Part shown: piece after piece, positions 21,495 to 28,892 of the stretch | Layout: the number at the start of each line of letters is the position of its first letter | How positions within the stretch are numbered: position 1 is the first letter of the stretch | Assembly (NCBI GenBank): GCA_022824605.1 | Contig: JAJDZO010000388.1 | Span: 1-28,892, forward strand | From: Acidimicrobiia bacterium | GTDB taxonomy: Bacteria > Actinomycetota > Acidimicrobiia > Acidimicrobiales > Aldehydirespiratoraceae | Direction of reading: 5' to 3' | DNA length: 28,892 nt | Translations under genes and position numbers: made by a program | The notes under the pieces: generated by a model | Database searches by the model: none | Seen by the model: only the letters and a program-made list of their open reading frames with translations | Told to the model about the DNA's origin: nothing

Positions 21495-23001
21495 GTGCCG
21501 GGGTGATGGCGACGCTTACCGCCTTGGAACGGGTGTGGCTCAAGATGTCGTCGACCAGCCCGAGCTCTTTGCCGATCCCCGACTGCTTCCAGCCGCCGAA
21601 GGGCAGGCCCGGGTAGCGCACCTCCACGTCGTTGACCCATATGTAGCCGGCGTCGATGGCTCGGGCCGCGCCCAAGGCTCGGTTGACGTCGTTGCTCCAG
21701 ATGCTGGCGGTCAGGCCATAAGGCGTGTCGTTGGCCATGGCCACCGCGTCAGCGGCATCGGTGAAGGTCGTGACCGCCAACACCGGTCCGAAGATCTCCT
21801 CGGTGGCGAGGGTGGAGCCGTGGGCTACGTCGTCGAGCACCGCCGGGCGGACGAAGGCGCCGGCTGTCAGTTGCGGGTCGGGCGGCGCCGTGCCGCCGGT
21901 AAGCAGGCGCCCGCCGTCGGCCCGGCCCGCTTCCACGAATCCCAGGATGCGGTCGCGATGGGAGTGCGAAACCATGCAGCCCATGTCCACCGACGGATCC
22001 TGTGGCATGCCGATGCGGATCTGCTCGGTCTTGGCCACGACCCGCTGCAGTACTGCGTCACGCAAGTCCGCGTGGATGAGCAAGCGGCTGGTGGCTCCGC
22101 AGCTCTGCCCGCCGACGCGTGCGAAGTTCGAGCCCTTCACCACCGCAGCCGCGGCGGTGTCACAGTCCACATCGTCGAAGATCACGATGGGGTTCTTGCC
22201 GCCGAGCTCCAGCGTGAGGCTCTTCAGCACGCCCGAGGCACCCGCGGTGGCCTGCACGGCCAATCCGGTGCGCAGCGAACCGGTGAACGACACCCGGGGC
22301 ACATCGGGGTGCCCGACCAGAGCCTCGCCCGCGGCTGGGCCACCCGGAACCACGTTCAGCACCCCGGCCGGCAGCAGGTCGGCGGCCAGCGCGGCGATCA
22401 CCAGCGGCGACAACGGGGTCTGCTCGGCCGGTTTGAGCACCACCGAGTTGCCTGCGGCCAGCGCAGGCGCAGCCTTCATGGCGGTGAACAGGCTGGGATG
22501 GTTGTAGGCGCACAGTGCACCCACCACGCCCCACGGTGCGGGTTCGGTGAAGTGCAGGCCCGAGGGGGTGGCCGGAATGGTCCGGCCATGGATCTCGGGA
22601 GCCACCCCGGCGATGGTCTGAAGGAACTTGCCGCCCTTGGCCGCGCTGGCCGTCATCGAGGCCACCGCGGTGCCGCCGTCGCGGGCGTCGAGCAGACCCA
22701 GACGGGGCGCGGCCTGCGCCACTCGCCGCCCCCATTCGGCCAGCCGGTCGGCCCGTTCGTGCACACCCATCGCGGCCCACGCCGGCTGCGCTCGAGCCGC
22801 GGCGGCAACGGCACGGTCCACGTCGGGCGCCGATGCCTGATGCACCCGGGCCAGCACCGAGCCGGTGGAGGGGCACACGTCGTCGCGCATCGCGGCGGCG
22901 CCACCGACCCCGGCCACTGCCTGACCGTCGATCCACATCGGGACGTCGGCATCGAAAGCCGCTCCGACCGGCAGCTCCAGCAGATCGGTCAGCATCGTCA
23001 C
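21487..23001 (-). CDS. Aldehyde dehydrogenase family protein (1)
   Basis: 504-residue NAD(P)+-dependent aldehyde dehydrogenase. Catalytic residues are in place: Asn167 (AYNHPS), Lys190 (VVLKPAEQTP), Glu265 (LELGGKNP) and Cys301 (GGQSCGA). The C-terminal oligomerisation part has EEIFGPVLAV, YGLTASIWS and LPFGGWKQSGIGKELG. The N-terminal 25 residues before the MWIDG start of the fold are longer than usual. GTG at 23001 is the listed start and ATG at 22995 the alternative. AYNHPS in place of the common PWNFP hints at the betaine-aldehyde/semialdehyde-type or vanillin-type branches, but I cannot fix the substrate. The gene lies 82 bases after the diiron oxygenase gene. Confidence 0.88.
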   Translation of the reverse strand: MTMLTDLLELPVGAAFDADVPMWIDGQAVAGVGGAAAMRDDVCPSTGSVLARVHQASAPDVDRAVAAAARAQPAWAAMGVHERADRLAEWGRRVAQAAPRLGLLDARDGGTAVASMTASAAKGGKFLQTIAGVAPEIHGRTIPATPSGLHFTEPAPWGVVGALCAYNHPSLFTAMKAAPALAAGNSVVLKPAEQTPLSPLVIAALAADLLPAGVLNVVPGGPAAGEALVGHPDVPRVSFTGSLRTGLAVQATAGASGVLKSLTLELGGKNPIVIFDDVDCDTAAAAVVKGSNFARVGGQSCGATSRLLIHADLRDAVLQRVVAKTEQIRIGMPQDPSVDMGCMVSHSHRDRILGFVEAGRADGGRLLTGGTAPPDPQLTAGAFVRPAVLDDVAHGSTLATEEIFGPVLAVTTFTDAADAVAMANDTPYGLTASIWSNDVNRALGAARAIDAGYIWVNDVEVRYPGLPFGGWKQSGIGKELGLVDDILSHTRSKAVSVAITPARG

Positions 23002-23083
23002 GCCCGTCGGCGGTCGTTCGCCACCACCATCGTGCTCGTCTCGGGTTGGCGGGAGAGAACCGTCAATACGGCCAGAACGTGCG

Positions 23084-23803
23084 TCAGGCCGCGGCTACCG
23101 CATCGGCGGCGGGATACCACTGGCGACCCTCCACGTACTGCAGCCACAGCCCGTCCATGTAGAACCAGCGCTTCATGGCGGCCTGGCGGACCTGCTCGAT
23201 CACCATCTGCTGCTCGCGCTCGTCGTTGGAGTGATTGATGATGATCTCGAAGCCGGCGTCGCCGTGCTCGACGTCGGCCACGACGTGCAGGGTGAAGAAC
23301 TCGATGTCGTTGTCGGTGAATCCGTACACGTTGCGCAGCGGGTCGATCAACGGCGCGTACAGCTCAGGCACCTGCGACTCCAGCCCGATGGTCAACGTGG
23401 CGATGCCCTCGAGCACGCTGCGCATCATCAGCGTGTTGATGATGAAGTCCTTGAGCGCGGCGGTGGTGGGCAGGTCGGGAGCCGAGCGGCCCTCCTCGAA
23501 GGTCATGCCCAGCGCCATGCCGAAACGCGAGAGCATGTCGACGTGGCGCTCCTCTGGGTCCTCCTCCTCGTTGAGGTTCTCTAGCAGCAGCACCCGGGCG
23601 TCGTGCCAGTCGCACAGGCCGTACATGATCCCGGAGTAGCGCGAGGCATTGCTCACGAAGTTGTAGTGCTGCTGGCAGTAGGCCCGCATGGCCGCGTTGG
23701 ACAGCTCACCGGCGGCCCAGGTCTTGAAGAACGGGTGATTCTTGGAGTGCCACTCGTTGCGGGCGGCCTCCAGAGCTTCGCGGTATTCGACAGGTGCGAG
23801 CAT
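23084..23803 (-). CDS. Haem-oxygenase-like diiron oxygenase (CADD/PqqC-like)
   Basis: 239-residue all-helical protein of the TenA/PqqC fold. Six metal-ligand positions of the haem-oxygenase-like diiron oxidase (HDO) group can be placed: Glu80 and His87 (EEDPEERH), Glu132 (SVLEG), then His173, Asp177 and His180 in HVVADVEH. These match CADD of Chlamydia and the BesC/UndA enzymes, rather than cofactor-only PqqC, which lacks the iron set. It should bind two irons and activate oxygen, cleaving a C-C or C-N bond or oxidising an amine. ATG at 23803 has AGAGG just upstream. It sits between two aldehyde dehydrogenases on the same strand, so its product may be an aldehyde passed to them. The chemistry is inferred. 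Confidence 0.82.
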   Translation of the reverse strand: MLAPVEYREALEAARNEWHSKNHPFFKTWAAGELSNAAMRAYCQQHYNFVSNASRYSGIMYGLCDWHDARVLLLENLNEEEDPEERHVDMLSRFGMALGMTFEEGRSAPDLPTTAALKDFIINTLMMRSVLEGIATLTIGLESQVPELYAPLIDPLRNVYGFTDNDIEFFTLHVVADVEHGDAGFEIIINHSNDEREQQMVIEQVRQAAMKRWFYMDGLWLQYVEGRQWYPAADAVAAA

Positions 23804-23848
23804 GAGAGCCTCTTTCTGTTGTGGGAATAGGTGGTGGTCGGACCTCGG

Positions 23849-25303
23849 CTAGGAGCGCATGTAGACGGTCTTGGTGCGGGTGAAGAAGTCGAGCGACGAC
23901 TCGCCGCCCTCGGCCCAGCCCGCACCGGAATGCCCGTACCCCTCGAAGGGCACGTGGAACGGGACTCCGGTGAGCGGCGAGTTGACCTTGACGGTGCCGG
24001 CGTGGGAGCCCTTCCAGAAGCGGCGAGCCACCGAGATGTCGCCGGTGACGATGCCGGAGGTGAGGCCGTAGGCGGTGGAGTTGGCCATGACGATGGCCTC
24101 GTCGATGTCGCTCACCGCCTCGAAGGTGACCACCGGGCCGAAGATCTCCTCGGTGGTGAGCGGACCGGTCACAGGGTCCACCAGCACCGCGGGCGCCACC
24201 CGGCCGTCGCGCCAGCCGCCGGGCTCGGGGCGCACCACGTCGCGGGCCTCGTGGTCGGCCAACGACACGTAGTCCTCGACCCGGCCGGCCTCACCGTCGC
24301 TCACAAGGATCCCCAGCTCGTCGCTGCCCGACGTGTCGGTCATGGCCTGAAGCCGAGCCGTCAGCAACGCCAGCAGGTCGTCGTATATGTCGGTGTGCAC
24401 CAGCAGCCGCCCCGCCGCGGTGCAGATCTGGCCGTTGTTGCGGAAACTCGAGGCCGAGATGATGTCGGCCGCCTTGTCGAGGTCGGCGTCGGCCCACACC
24501 ACGATGGTGTTCTTGCCGCCCAGCTCGGCCTGGAACGGCACCTGCATGGGCAGCCGGCTGCGGATCGCCACCGCGGCCTCGTACGAGCCGGTGAGGCTCA
24601 CACCGTCGAGTTCGGGCGCCGACAGCAGTGCCTCGGTGATCACCGAGCTGCGGCCGATGGTGGCGTGGAGCAGGCCCGCGGGCAGACCGGCGTCGAGCAG
24701 CGTCGCTGCGATCATCAGGCCGGTGATGCCGGCGTTGGTGGACGGCTTGAACACCACGGCGTTGCCCGCGGCCAGTGCGGCTGAGAGCTTGCGGATCGGG
24801 ATCGTGAACGGGAAGTTCCACGGGGTGATGAGAGCGACGACTCCCAGCGGCTCGATGAGGGTGAAGATGTCCTCGTCGAAGTCGGTGCAGAACGTGGTGC
24901 CCAGACGGCGGTAACCGAGTTCGGCGTAGTAGTCGAGCACGGCCGCGCCCTTGGCCACCTCGACTCTGGCCTCCGATGCCGGTTTGCCCATATCGGCGGA
25001 GATGATCGGGGCCAGCTCGTCGGCCCGGTCCCTGAACAGCCCGGCGGCGCGGTGCAGAACCTCGGCGCGGGCCGCGGGACCCAGCCCGGCCCAGTCGGGC
25101 GCCGCCTCAGCAGCCGCCTCGTAGGCCATGCGCACATCGTCGGGGCCGGCGCTGCGCATCACGGCCAGCACCCGGCCGTCGCTGCGGCTCACCAGCTTCT
25201 GTTCGGGGCCTGATCCTCCACGGATGGCGCCGTTGATCAGGATGCCGACCTCGTCGGCGTCGCCCGTGCCGTCCACGGTGATGCGAGCACCGATCAGCGT
25301 CAT
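23849..25303 (-). CDS. Aldehyde dehydrogenase family protein (2)
   Basis: 484-residue NAD(P)+-dependent aldehyde dehydrogenase, first gene of the minus-strand operon. Catalytic Asn163 (TPWNFPF), Lys186 (VVFKPSTN), Glu260 (AELGGKN) and Cys294 (NNGQICTAAG) are all present. The C-terminal part has EEIFGPVVTF and VPFEGYGHSGAGWAEGGESSLDFFTRTKTVY, similar to semialdehyde dehydrogenases that act on alpha-ketoglutarate semialdehyde or succinate semialdehyde. ATG at 25303 is chosen over the longer frame because GGAGGA lies about seven bases upstream and ILINGAI marks the family's N-terminus. A pair of GTATAC sites lies 65-84 bases above, shared with the divergent MFS gene. Confidence 0.88.
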   Translation of the reverse strand: MTLIGARITVDGTGDADEVGILINGAIRGGSGPEQKLVSRSDGRVLAVMRSAGPDDVRMAYEAAAEAAPDWAGLGPAARAEVLHRAAGLFRDRADELAPIISADMGKPASEARVEVAKGAAVLDYYAELGYRRLGTTFCTDFDEDIFTLIEPLGVVALITPWNFPFTIPIRKLSAALAAGNAVVFKPSTNAGITGLMIAATLLDAGLPAGLLHATIGRSSVITEALLSAPELDGVSLTGSYEAAVAIRSRLPMQVPFQAELGGKNTIVVWADADLDKAADIISASSFRNNGQICTAAGRLLVHTDIYDDLLALLTARLQAMTDTSGSDELGILVSDGEAGRVEDYVSLADHEARDVVRPEPGGWRDGRVAPAVLVDPVTGPLTTEEIFGPVVTFEAVSDIDEAIVMANSTAYGLTSGIVTGDISVARRFWKGSHAGTVKVNSPLTGVPFHVPFEGYGHSGAGWAEGGESSLDFFTRTKTVYMRS

Positions 25304-25333
25304 GGTGTTCCTCCACCAGCGTGCGCATTGCCC

Positions 25334-25354
25334 GCGAGGCGAGCGAGGGAGCGC
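25334..25354. repeat. 21-bp intergenic repeat, copy 1
   Basis: An exact 21-base match to 28536-28556: a GCGAG-rich string starting GCGAGGCGAGC and ending GGGAGCGC. It sits between the aldehyde dehydrogenase start and the operator-like pair. Both copies are outside genes. Confidence 0.6.
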
Positions 25355-25367
25355 ACGGCCGCGTCTT

Positions 25368-25387
25368 GTATACAGGTCGCTGTATAC
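25368..25387. promoter_or_regulatory. Paired GTATAC palindromes in the divergent aldehyde dehydrogenase/MFS promoter region
   Basis: Two copies: 25368-25373 (TTGTATACAG) and 25382-25387 (CTGTATACCC), 14 bases apart. The gap between the divergent genes is 212 bases and holds only these sites and GCGAG-rich sequence. This is the densest site cluster in the window and could control both directions. Confidence 0.6.
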
Positions 25388-25515
25388 CCTAGGAGGCCGA
25401 GCGACTAGGTGAGCAAACCGGGCCCACACGGGCGAGGCCCCGCGACCGAGCGGCCCGTGAGCGAAGCGAACAAGAGCGGGAGACACAGCGAGGCCGAGCG
25501 GGTGGACGACACGTC

Positions 25516-26763
25516 GTGAGAAAATCGACAGCACCTACCCAAGACCGTCACCACGCCAGGTTCACCGCATTGGTGACCGCCTCGCTGCTGGCGACCACCG
25601 CCGCCAACCTCAGCCCGACACTGGTGAGCGCCCTGGCGGTGCAGATTCAGGACGACCTCAGCATCGGGGAGGCCGAGATCGGGATGACCGTGAGCGCCTT
25701 CTTCTTCGTGGGCGCCTTGACCTCGGCATGGTCTGGACGGATGGTGGAGCGAACCGGACCGGCCGCGGCGCTGCGTGTGTCCGCCGCGGCCGCCGCGGCC
25801 TTCATGGTCATCACGGGCGCAGTGGGCCGGTCCTGGGCGGCACTGATCATCCTCGTCGGTCTGGCCGGCCTGGCCAACTCCTGGGGACAGCCCGCCGCCA
25901 ACCTGTACGTGGCCAGGGGAGTCTCCATGCGGCGTCAGGGACTGGCGCTCGGCATCCAGAAGTCGGGAATCCCGGCGGCGTCGCTGCTGGCCGGGCTGGC
26001 CATCCCCACCGTGGCATTGACGATCGGCTGGCGATGGGCCTTCGTGTTGGGAGGTCTGCTGGCGTGCGGGGTGACGCTGGGCGTGCCGTCCGTCGGCGGC
26101 ACCCCGGTCGCTTCGGGGCGCCGCCACTCAGCCACGACCACAGCCAAGAGCCGGCCCCGGCCCGACGTGGCCATGCGGCTGCTGGTGGCGGTGACCTGCT
26201 CCACCTGTCTGGCGGCGATGGGATCGATGGCACTCAGCTCGTTCTTCGTGCTGTCGAGTGTTGAGGTCGGTGTCGATGAAGCCGCCGCCGGCCTGCTGCT
26301 CATGGCGGGAAGCGTGGTCGGGATCGCTTCGAGGCTTGTGCTGGGCGCCAGCGCAGACCGGGCGTCGGTGAGTCCGTTCCACATGCTCACCGCGATGTTC
26401 GCGGTGGCTGCGGTGGCTTTCGTAGGGCTGTCGACAGGGTCCGAGGCGATGCTGTACGCGGCCATGCCGTTCGCCTTCGCCACCTCGTTCGCATGGCCGG
26501 GCCTGTTCCATCTGGCCATGCTGCGCTCCAACCCGACGGCACCGGGGGCGGCCACCGGCATCACCATGACGGGGAACTTCACCGGAGCGGTGTGCGGCCC
26601 GCTGCTGTTCGGCCTGCTGGTGGAGTTGACGAGCTACGGCTGGGCCTGGGGCTTCGCGGCCATAACATCGGGCGCGGCCACCGCGGTGATGGCCGCCGCG
26701 GGCCGCCTGATCACCAACCGGCCCGCCTCAGAATCCCAGGGGACGGTAGACACATTCAGCTGA
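25516..26763 (+). CDS. MFS transporter
   Basis: 415-residue MFS carrier with about twelve hydrophobic segments. The loop after helix 2 reads SGRMVERTGPAAALR, a degenerate MFS signature. SGIPAASLLAGLAIP...GWRWAFV (about 150-177) aligns residue for residue in layout with the MFS protein at 750-1970, which shows the two are paralogues and may handle related compounds. GTG at 25516 is the first start after the GCGAG-rich leader. It is divergent from the aldehyde dehydrogenase operon and shares its paired GTATAC region, which supports a role in the same pathway. The carboxyltransferase gene follows 46 bases downstream on the same strand. Confidence 0.84.
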   Translation: MRKSTAPTQDRHHARFTALVTASLLATTAANLSPTLVSALAVQIQDDLSIGEAEIGMTVSAFFFVGALTSAWSGRMVERTGPAAALRVSAAAAAAFMVITGAVGRSWAALIILVGLAGLANSWGQPAANLYVARGVSMRRQGLALGIQKSGIPAASLLAGLAIPTVALTIGWRWAFVLGGLLACGVTLGVPSVGGTPVASGRRHSATTTAKSRPRPDVAMRLLVAVTCSTCLAAMGSMALSSFFVLSSVEVGVDEAAAGLLLMAGSVVGIASRLVLGASADRASVSPFHMLTAMFAVAAVAFVGLSTGSEAMLYAAMPFAFATSFAWPGLFHLAMLRSNPTAPGAATGITMTGNFTGAVCGPLLFGLLVELTSYGWAWGFAAITSGAATAVMAAAGRLITNRPASESQGTVDTFS

Positions 26764-26809
26764 CACATCCGGCGACGTTCAATCGGATGCACGAAGGAAC
26801 GCAGCAGCC

Positions 26810-28426
26810 ATGACCGAGGCCGAACAACTGCTTGAGCGGCTCACTCGGGGCAGCTTTCTTGAGTTGTCGCGGGAGGTGCTGACCACGGACCCGCTCAGCT
26901 TCGATGACCGCGTGTCCTACACCGAGCGTCTGGAGCGGCTGCAAGCCGAGGACCGCTCCGCAGAAGCGGTGCGGGTGGGGTTCGCCCGGATCGGCGATCA
27001 TGAAGTGGCCGTCGTGTGCAGTGAGTACGGGTTCATGGCAGGCACTCTCGGCATCGCCGCAGGCGAACGGGTGGCCCGAGCGTTCGTGCTGGCCACTGCG
27101 GCCCGCAGACCGGTGATCGGGATCTGCCGCTCGGGCGGGACACGGATGCAGGAAGGCACCCCCGCCTTCATCAAGATGCTGTCGATAGGCGCAGCCATCT
27201 CGGAGCACCGAGAAGCCGGCCTGCCGTGCCTCAACTACCTGATGGACCCCGCCATGGGGGGAGCGCTGGCTGCGTGGGGCACGCAGGGTCATCTCGTCTG
27301 GGCCGAGCCGGGCGCCTCCATCGCGCTCACGGGGCCCCGAGTTGTGGAAGCAGTCGCGGGAAGGCATGTGCCGCTCGCCGAGGTCAGCGCCGAGACTGCT
27401 CTTGAGCGCGGCCACATCGACGACATCGTGGAACCCGAAGCGTTGCAATCGCGAATCGCGGCATGGCTCGACATCGCCACCCCGCGCCAGCAGGTAGACC
27501 CGTCAACCCACGAGACCGGTCCGCAGGCGAGCACTGAACCCCTCAACTCGACCTCGACCACCCACGACGACTCCCCCCACCCGCAAGAACCGCAGAGCCC
27601 GGACGCCTGGCGCTCCGTCATTCGCTCCAGACAGCGCGACCGGCCCTCGATCGAGACCGTGATCGAGGCAGCCGACTCCGCTTTGGTAGAGATTCGCGGC
27701 GATCGCCAGGGCCGAGACGACCGGGGACTGCTGGCCGGCTTCATCCGGATCCGGGACCAGCCGGCCGTGGCGATCGGCTTCGGCCGACCCGGCGGGCGGG
27801 GTGCCGAAGTGAAGCCCTACGGATACCAGAAAGCACGGCGAGCCGTACGGATAGCGACGGAACTAGGCCTGCCGCTGGTGTCGTTCATCGACACCCAGGG
27901 CGCGGGCACAGGCCCCGATGTCGAAGCCGAGGGACTCGCACACGGAGTCGGCGCGCTCATTCGCGAGCTGCTGGGCGCACGAATCTCCACGGTGGCGGTG
28001 CTGCTGGGAGAAGGGTCGGGCGCAGGGGCCATCGCGTTGCTGCCTGCCGACACCGTGATCGCGCTTGAGCACGCCTGGCTGGCGCCCATAGCGCCCGAAG
28101 CCTCCTCGGCGATCCTGTACCGGAACACCGCACGAGCAGAGCAGATGGTGCGAGGCCAGGCAGCCGACACCGCTGCTCTGCACCGCGAGGGTCTAGTGGA
28201 TCACACGGTGCCCGAGGGGCCGACGGTGCAGTGCAGTGCGCAGCGGCTGGTGGACGCAGTGGCGCGGTCTCTGCAAGCGCTGCACTCGTTGACCGCTTCG
28301 GAGCGTCTGCTCAGGAGGCGTGCGGCCATCCGGTCGCTGGCTCGTCAGCATCTGACCATCCGCGAGGAGGACTCCGTCATCGCGGACGCCTTCAACCGCG
28401 GACAGGTCTCCGAACCGACGGCATAG
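26810..28426 (+). CDS. Fused beta-alpha carboxyltransferase, AccD3-like
   Basis: 538-residue carboxyltransferase that joins AccD-type and AccA-type halves. The first half (to about 225) has CRSGGTRMQEGTPAF, NYLMDPAMGGALAAWG and AEPGASIALTGPRV. A Thr/Ser/Pro-rich linker follows (about 226-265). The second half starts DAWRSVIRSRQRDRP and has RGAEVKPYGYQKARRAVRIATELGLPLVSFIDTQGAG, LLGEGSGAGAIALLPAD and AWLAPIAPEASSAILYRNTARAEQM. This arrangement and these phrases match mycobacterial AccD3. There is no N-terminal zinc ribbon. It would move a carboxyl group between carboxybiotin and an acyl-CoA; malonate-decarboxylase-type chemistry is the alternative. No biotin carboxylase or biotin carrier gene is in the window. 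ATG at 26810 has GAAGGA about eleven bases upstream. Confidence 0.87.
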   Translation: MTEAEQLLERLTRGSFLELSREVLTTDPLSFDDRVSYTERLERLQAEDRSAEAVRVGFARIGDHEVAVVCSEYGFMAGTLGIAAGERVARAFVLATAARRPVIGICRSGGTRMQEGTPAFIKMLSIGAAISEHREAGLPCLNYLMDPAMGGALAAWGTQGHLVWAEPGASIALTGPRVVEAVAGRHVPLAEVSAETALERGHIDDIVEPEALQSRIAAWLDIATPRQQVDPSTHETGPQASTEPLNSTSTTHDDSPHPQEPQSPDAWRSVIRSRQRDRPSIETVIEAADSALVEIRGDRQGRDDRGLLAGFIRIRDQPAVAIGFGRPGGRGAEVKPYGYQKARRAVRIATELGLPLVSFIDTQGAGTGPDVEAEGLAHGVGALIRELLGARISTVAVLLGEGSGAGAIALLPADTVIALEHAWLAPIAPEASSAILYRNTARAEQMVRGQAADTAALHREGLVDHTVPEGPTVQCSAQRLVDAVARSLQALHSLTASERLLRRRAAIRSLARQHLTIREEDSVIADAFNRGQVSEPTA

Positions 28427-28442
28427 TCGACGGCCGGGCCGT

Positions 28443-28457
28443 GCGGTGGCGCACCGC
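28443..28457. terminator. Short hairpin after the carboxyltransferase gene
   Basis: GCGGTG and CACCGC form a six-base-pair stem with a three-base loop, 17 bases after the stop at 28426. No T tract. It is a weak candidate terminator. The rest of the 175-base gap to 28601 holds the second 21-base repeat and nothing else that I can identify. Confidence 0.3.
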
Positions 28458-28535
28458 CGCGGGACCGACTTGGCCGACGGGGCGTTCCTAGGCTGCCATC
28501 TACGGCGATGGGTACGGCGGTCGCGGTGGCAGCAG

Positions 28536-28556
28536 GCGAGGCGAGCGAGGGAGCGC
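28536..28556. repeat. 21-bp intergenic repeat, copy 2
   Basis: Exact match to 25334-25354, here between the convergent carboxyltransferase and epimerase genes. Different intergenic settings for the two copies argue against a gene-specific operator. Confidence 0.6.
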
Positions 28557-28601
28557 GAGCTGCGGTGACGGCTCCGATGCGGCCGATGCGCGTGCTCGGC
28601 G

Positions 28602-28892
28602 CTACAGCCACTCCAGGTAGTCGGCCACCGCTTTGCCCATCGGGTACTCGACCTCGTAGCCGAGATCGCGGCGCGATGCGGTCAGATCCATGGGGCTGGT
28701 CGGGTTGCCGTATTTGGTCATCGAGTCCTCCTGGGTGACCTCCAGCTCGATCGAACGGCCCGCGGCCTGCTCGATGAGCGAGATGACGGCTGCGATGGTG
28801 TGGAGTTCACCCATGGTGGCGTTGTACACCCGGTTGGGAACCTCGGGCGCGAAGGCTGCTCTGACCAGGGCTTGGGCACCGTCGATGGAGTA
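28602..28892 (-). CDS. NAD-dependent epimerase/dehydratase, partial (N-terminus beyond right edge)
   Basis: The frame is open from the right edge to a TAG at 28602-28604, so the last 96 residues are visible and the start lies outside. The phrases IDGAQALVRAAF, NRVYNATMGELHTIAAVISLIEQAAG and DLTASRRDLGYEVEYPMGKAVADYLEWL are the C-terminal substrate-side part of an extended SDR: the family's 'YN(I/A)...T..e' segment, the acidic DxxxARRxLGY motif and the last helix. It is of the same family as the complete SDR at 11958-12905. It may begin another catabolic operon to the right. An internal GTG at 28829 is not a likely start. Confidence 0.78.
   Translation of the reverse strand, partial: YSIDGAQALVRAAFAPEVPNRVYNATMGELHTIAAVISLIEQAAGRSIELEVTQEDSMTKYGNPTSPMDLTASRRDLGYEVEYPMGKAVADYLEWL

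Noticed and set aside
1..28892. tRNA, rRNA, CRISPR arrays, insertion sequences or phage genes
   Set aside because: I looked in the intergenic gaps and saw no cloverleaf-like sequence, no regularly spaced repeats, and no transposase or integrase motifs.

Overview
The window is 28.9 kb of high-GC DNA (by eye about two-thirds G+C) with many GTG/TTG starts, dense ATGA-type gene overlaps and lipoprotein signals of the form AAACGDD. A fused beta-alpha carboxyltransferase resembles mycobacterial AccD3. Together these suggest an actinobacterium, perhaps of the Acidimicrobiia; the assignment is inference. I see no rRNA, tRNA, CRISPR array or insertion sequence.

Layout. (1) 1-505 minus: 5' part of a secreted protein cut by the left edge. 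(2) 750-1970 plus: MFS transporter. (3) 2032-7162 plus: operon of two peptide/opine-type ABC permeases, two ATPases and an MFS transporter, with almost every junction overlapping. (4) 7179-10139 minus: a DUF6941-like protein, an oxalyl-CoA-synthetase-like AMP ligase and a ketopantoate-reductase-family enzyme. (5) 10140-10566: gene-free, several hairpins. (6) 10567-15224 minus: five-gene operon VOC protein, FAD monooxygenase, RidA, SDR epimerase, amidohydrolase. (7) 15434-17440 plus: small retropepsin-like protease and a gamma-glutamyltransferase-family protein. (8) 17477-20202 minus: isochorismatase-family amidase and the ABC solute-binding lipoprotein. (9) 20331-25303 minus: MFS, aldehyde dehydrogenase, haem-oxygenase-like diiron oxygenase, second aldehyde dehydrogenase. 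(10) 25516-28426 plus: MFS and fused carboxyltransferase. (11) 28602-28892 minus: C-terminal part of an SDR epimerase cut by the right edge.

Taken together this looks like an uptake-and-catabolism island: one split ABC importer, four MFS carriers, and enzymes that hydroxylate, deaminate, hydrolyse amides, oxidise aldehydes and activate acids as CoA thioesters. The presence of RidA, an N-carbamoylsarcosine-amidase-like hydrolase and an ATZ/TRZ-type amidohydrolase suggests a nitrogen-containing substrate, but I cannot name it. The most striking feature outside genes is a GTATAC palindrome (often TGTATACA) found eight times. All eight copies lie between genes, in front of the MFS gene, the ABC operon, the ligase operon, the monooxygenase operon, the binding-protein gene and the divergent aldehyde dehydrogenase/MFS pair. 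It resembles GntR-family operators and would tie the island into one regulon whose regulator lies outside the window. Other oddities are an alanine-rich stalk of about 120 residues on the binding protein, a 25-codon mini-ORF slotted between the two ATPase genes, and three tandem duplications at gene ends.
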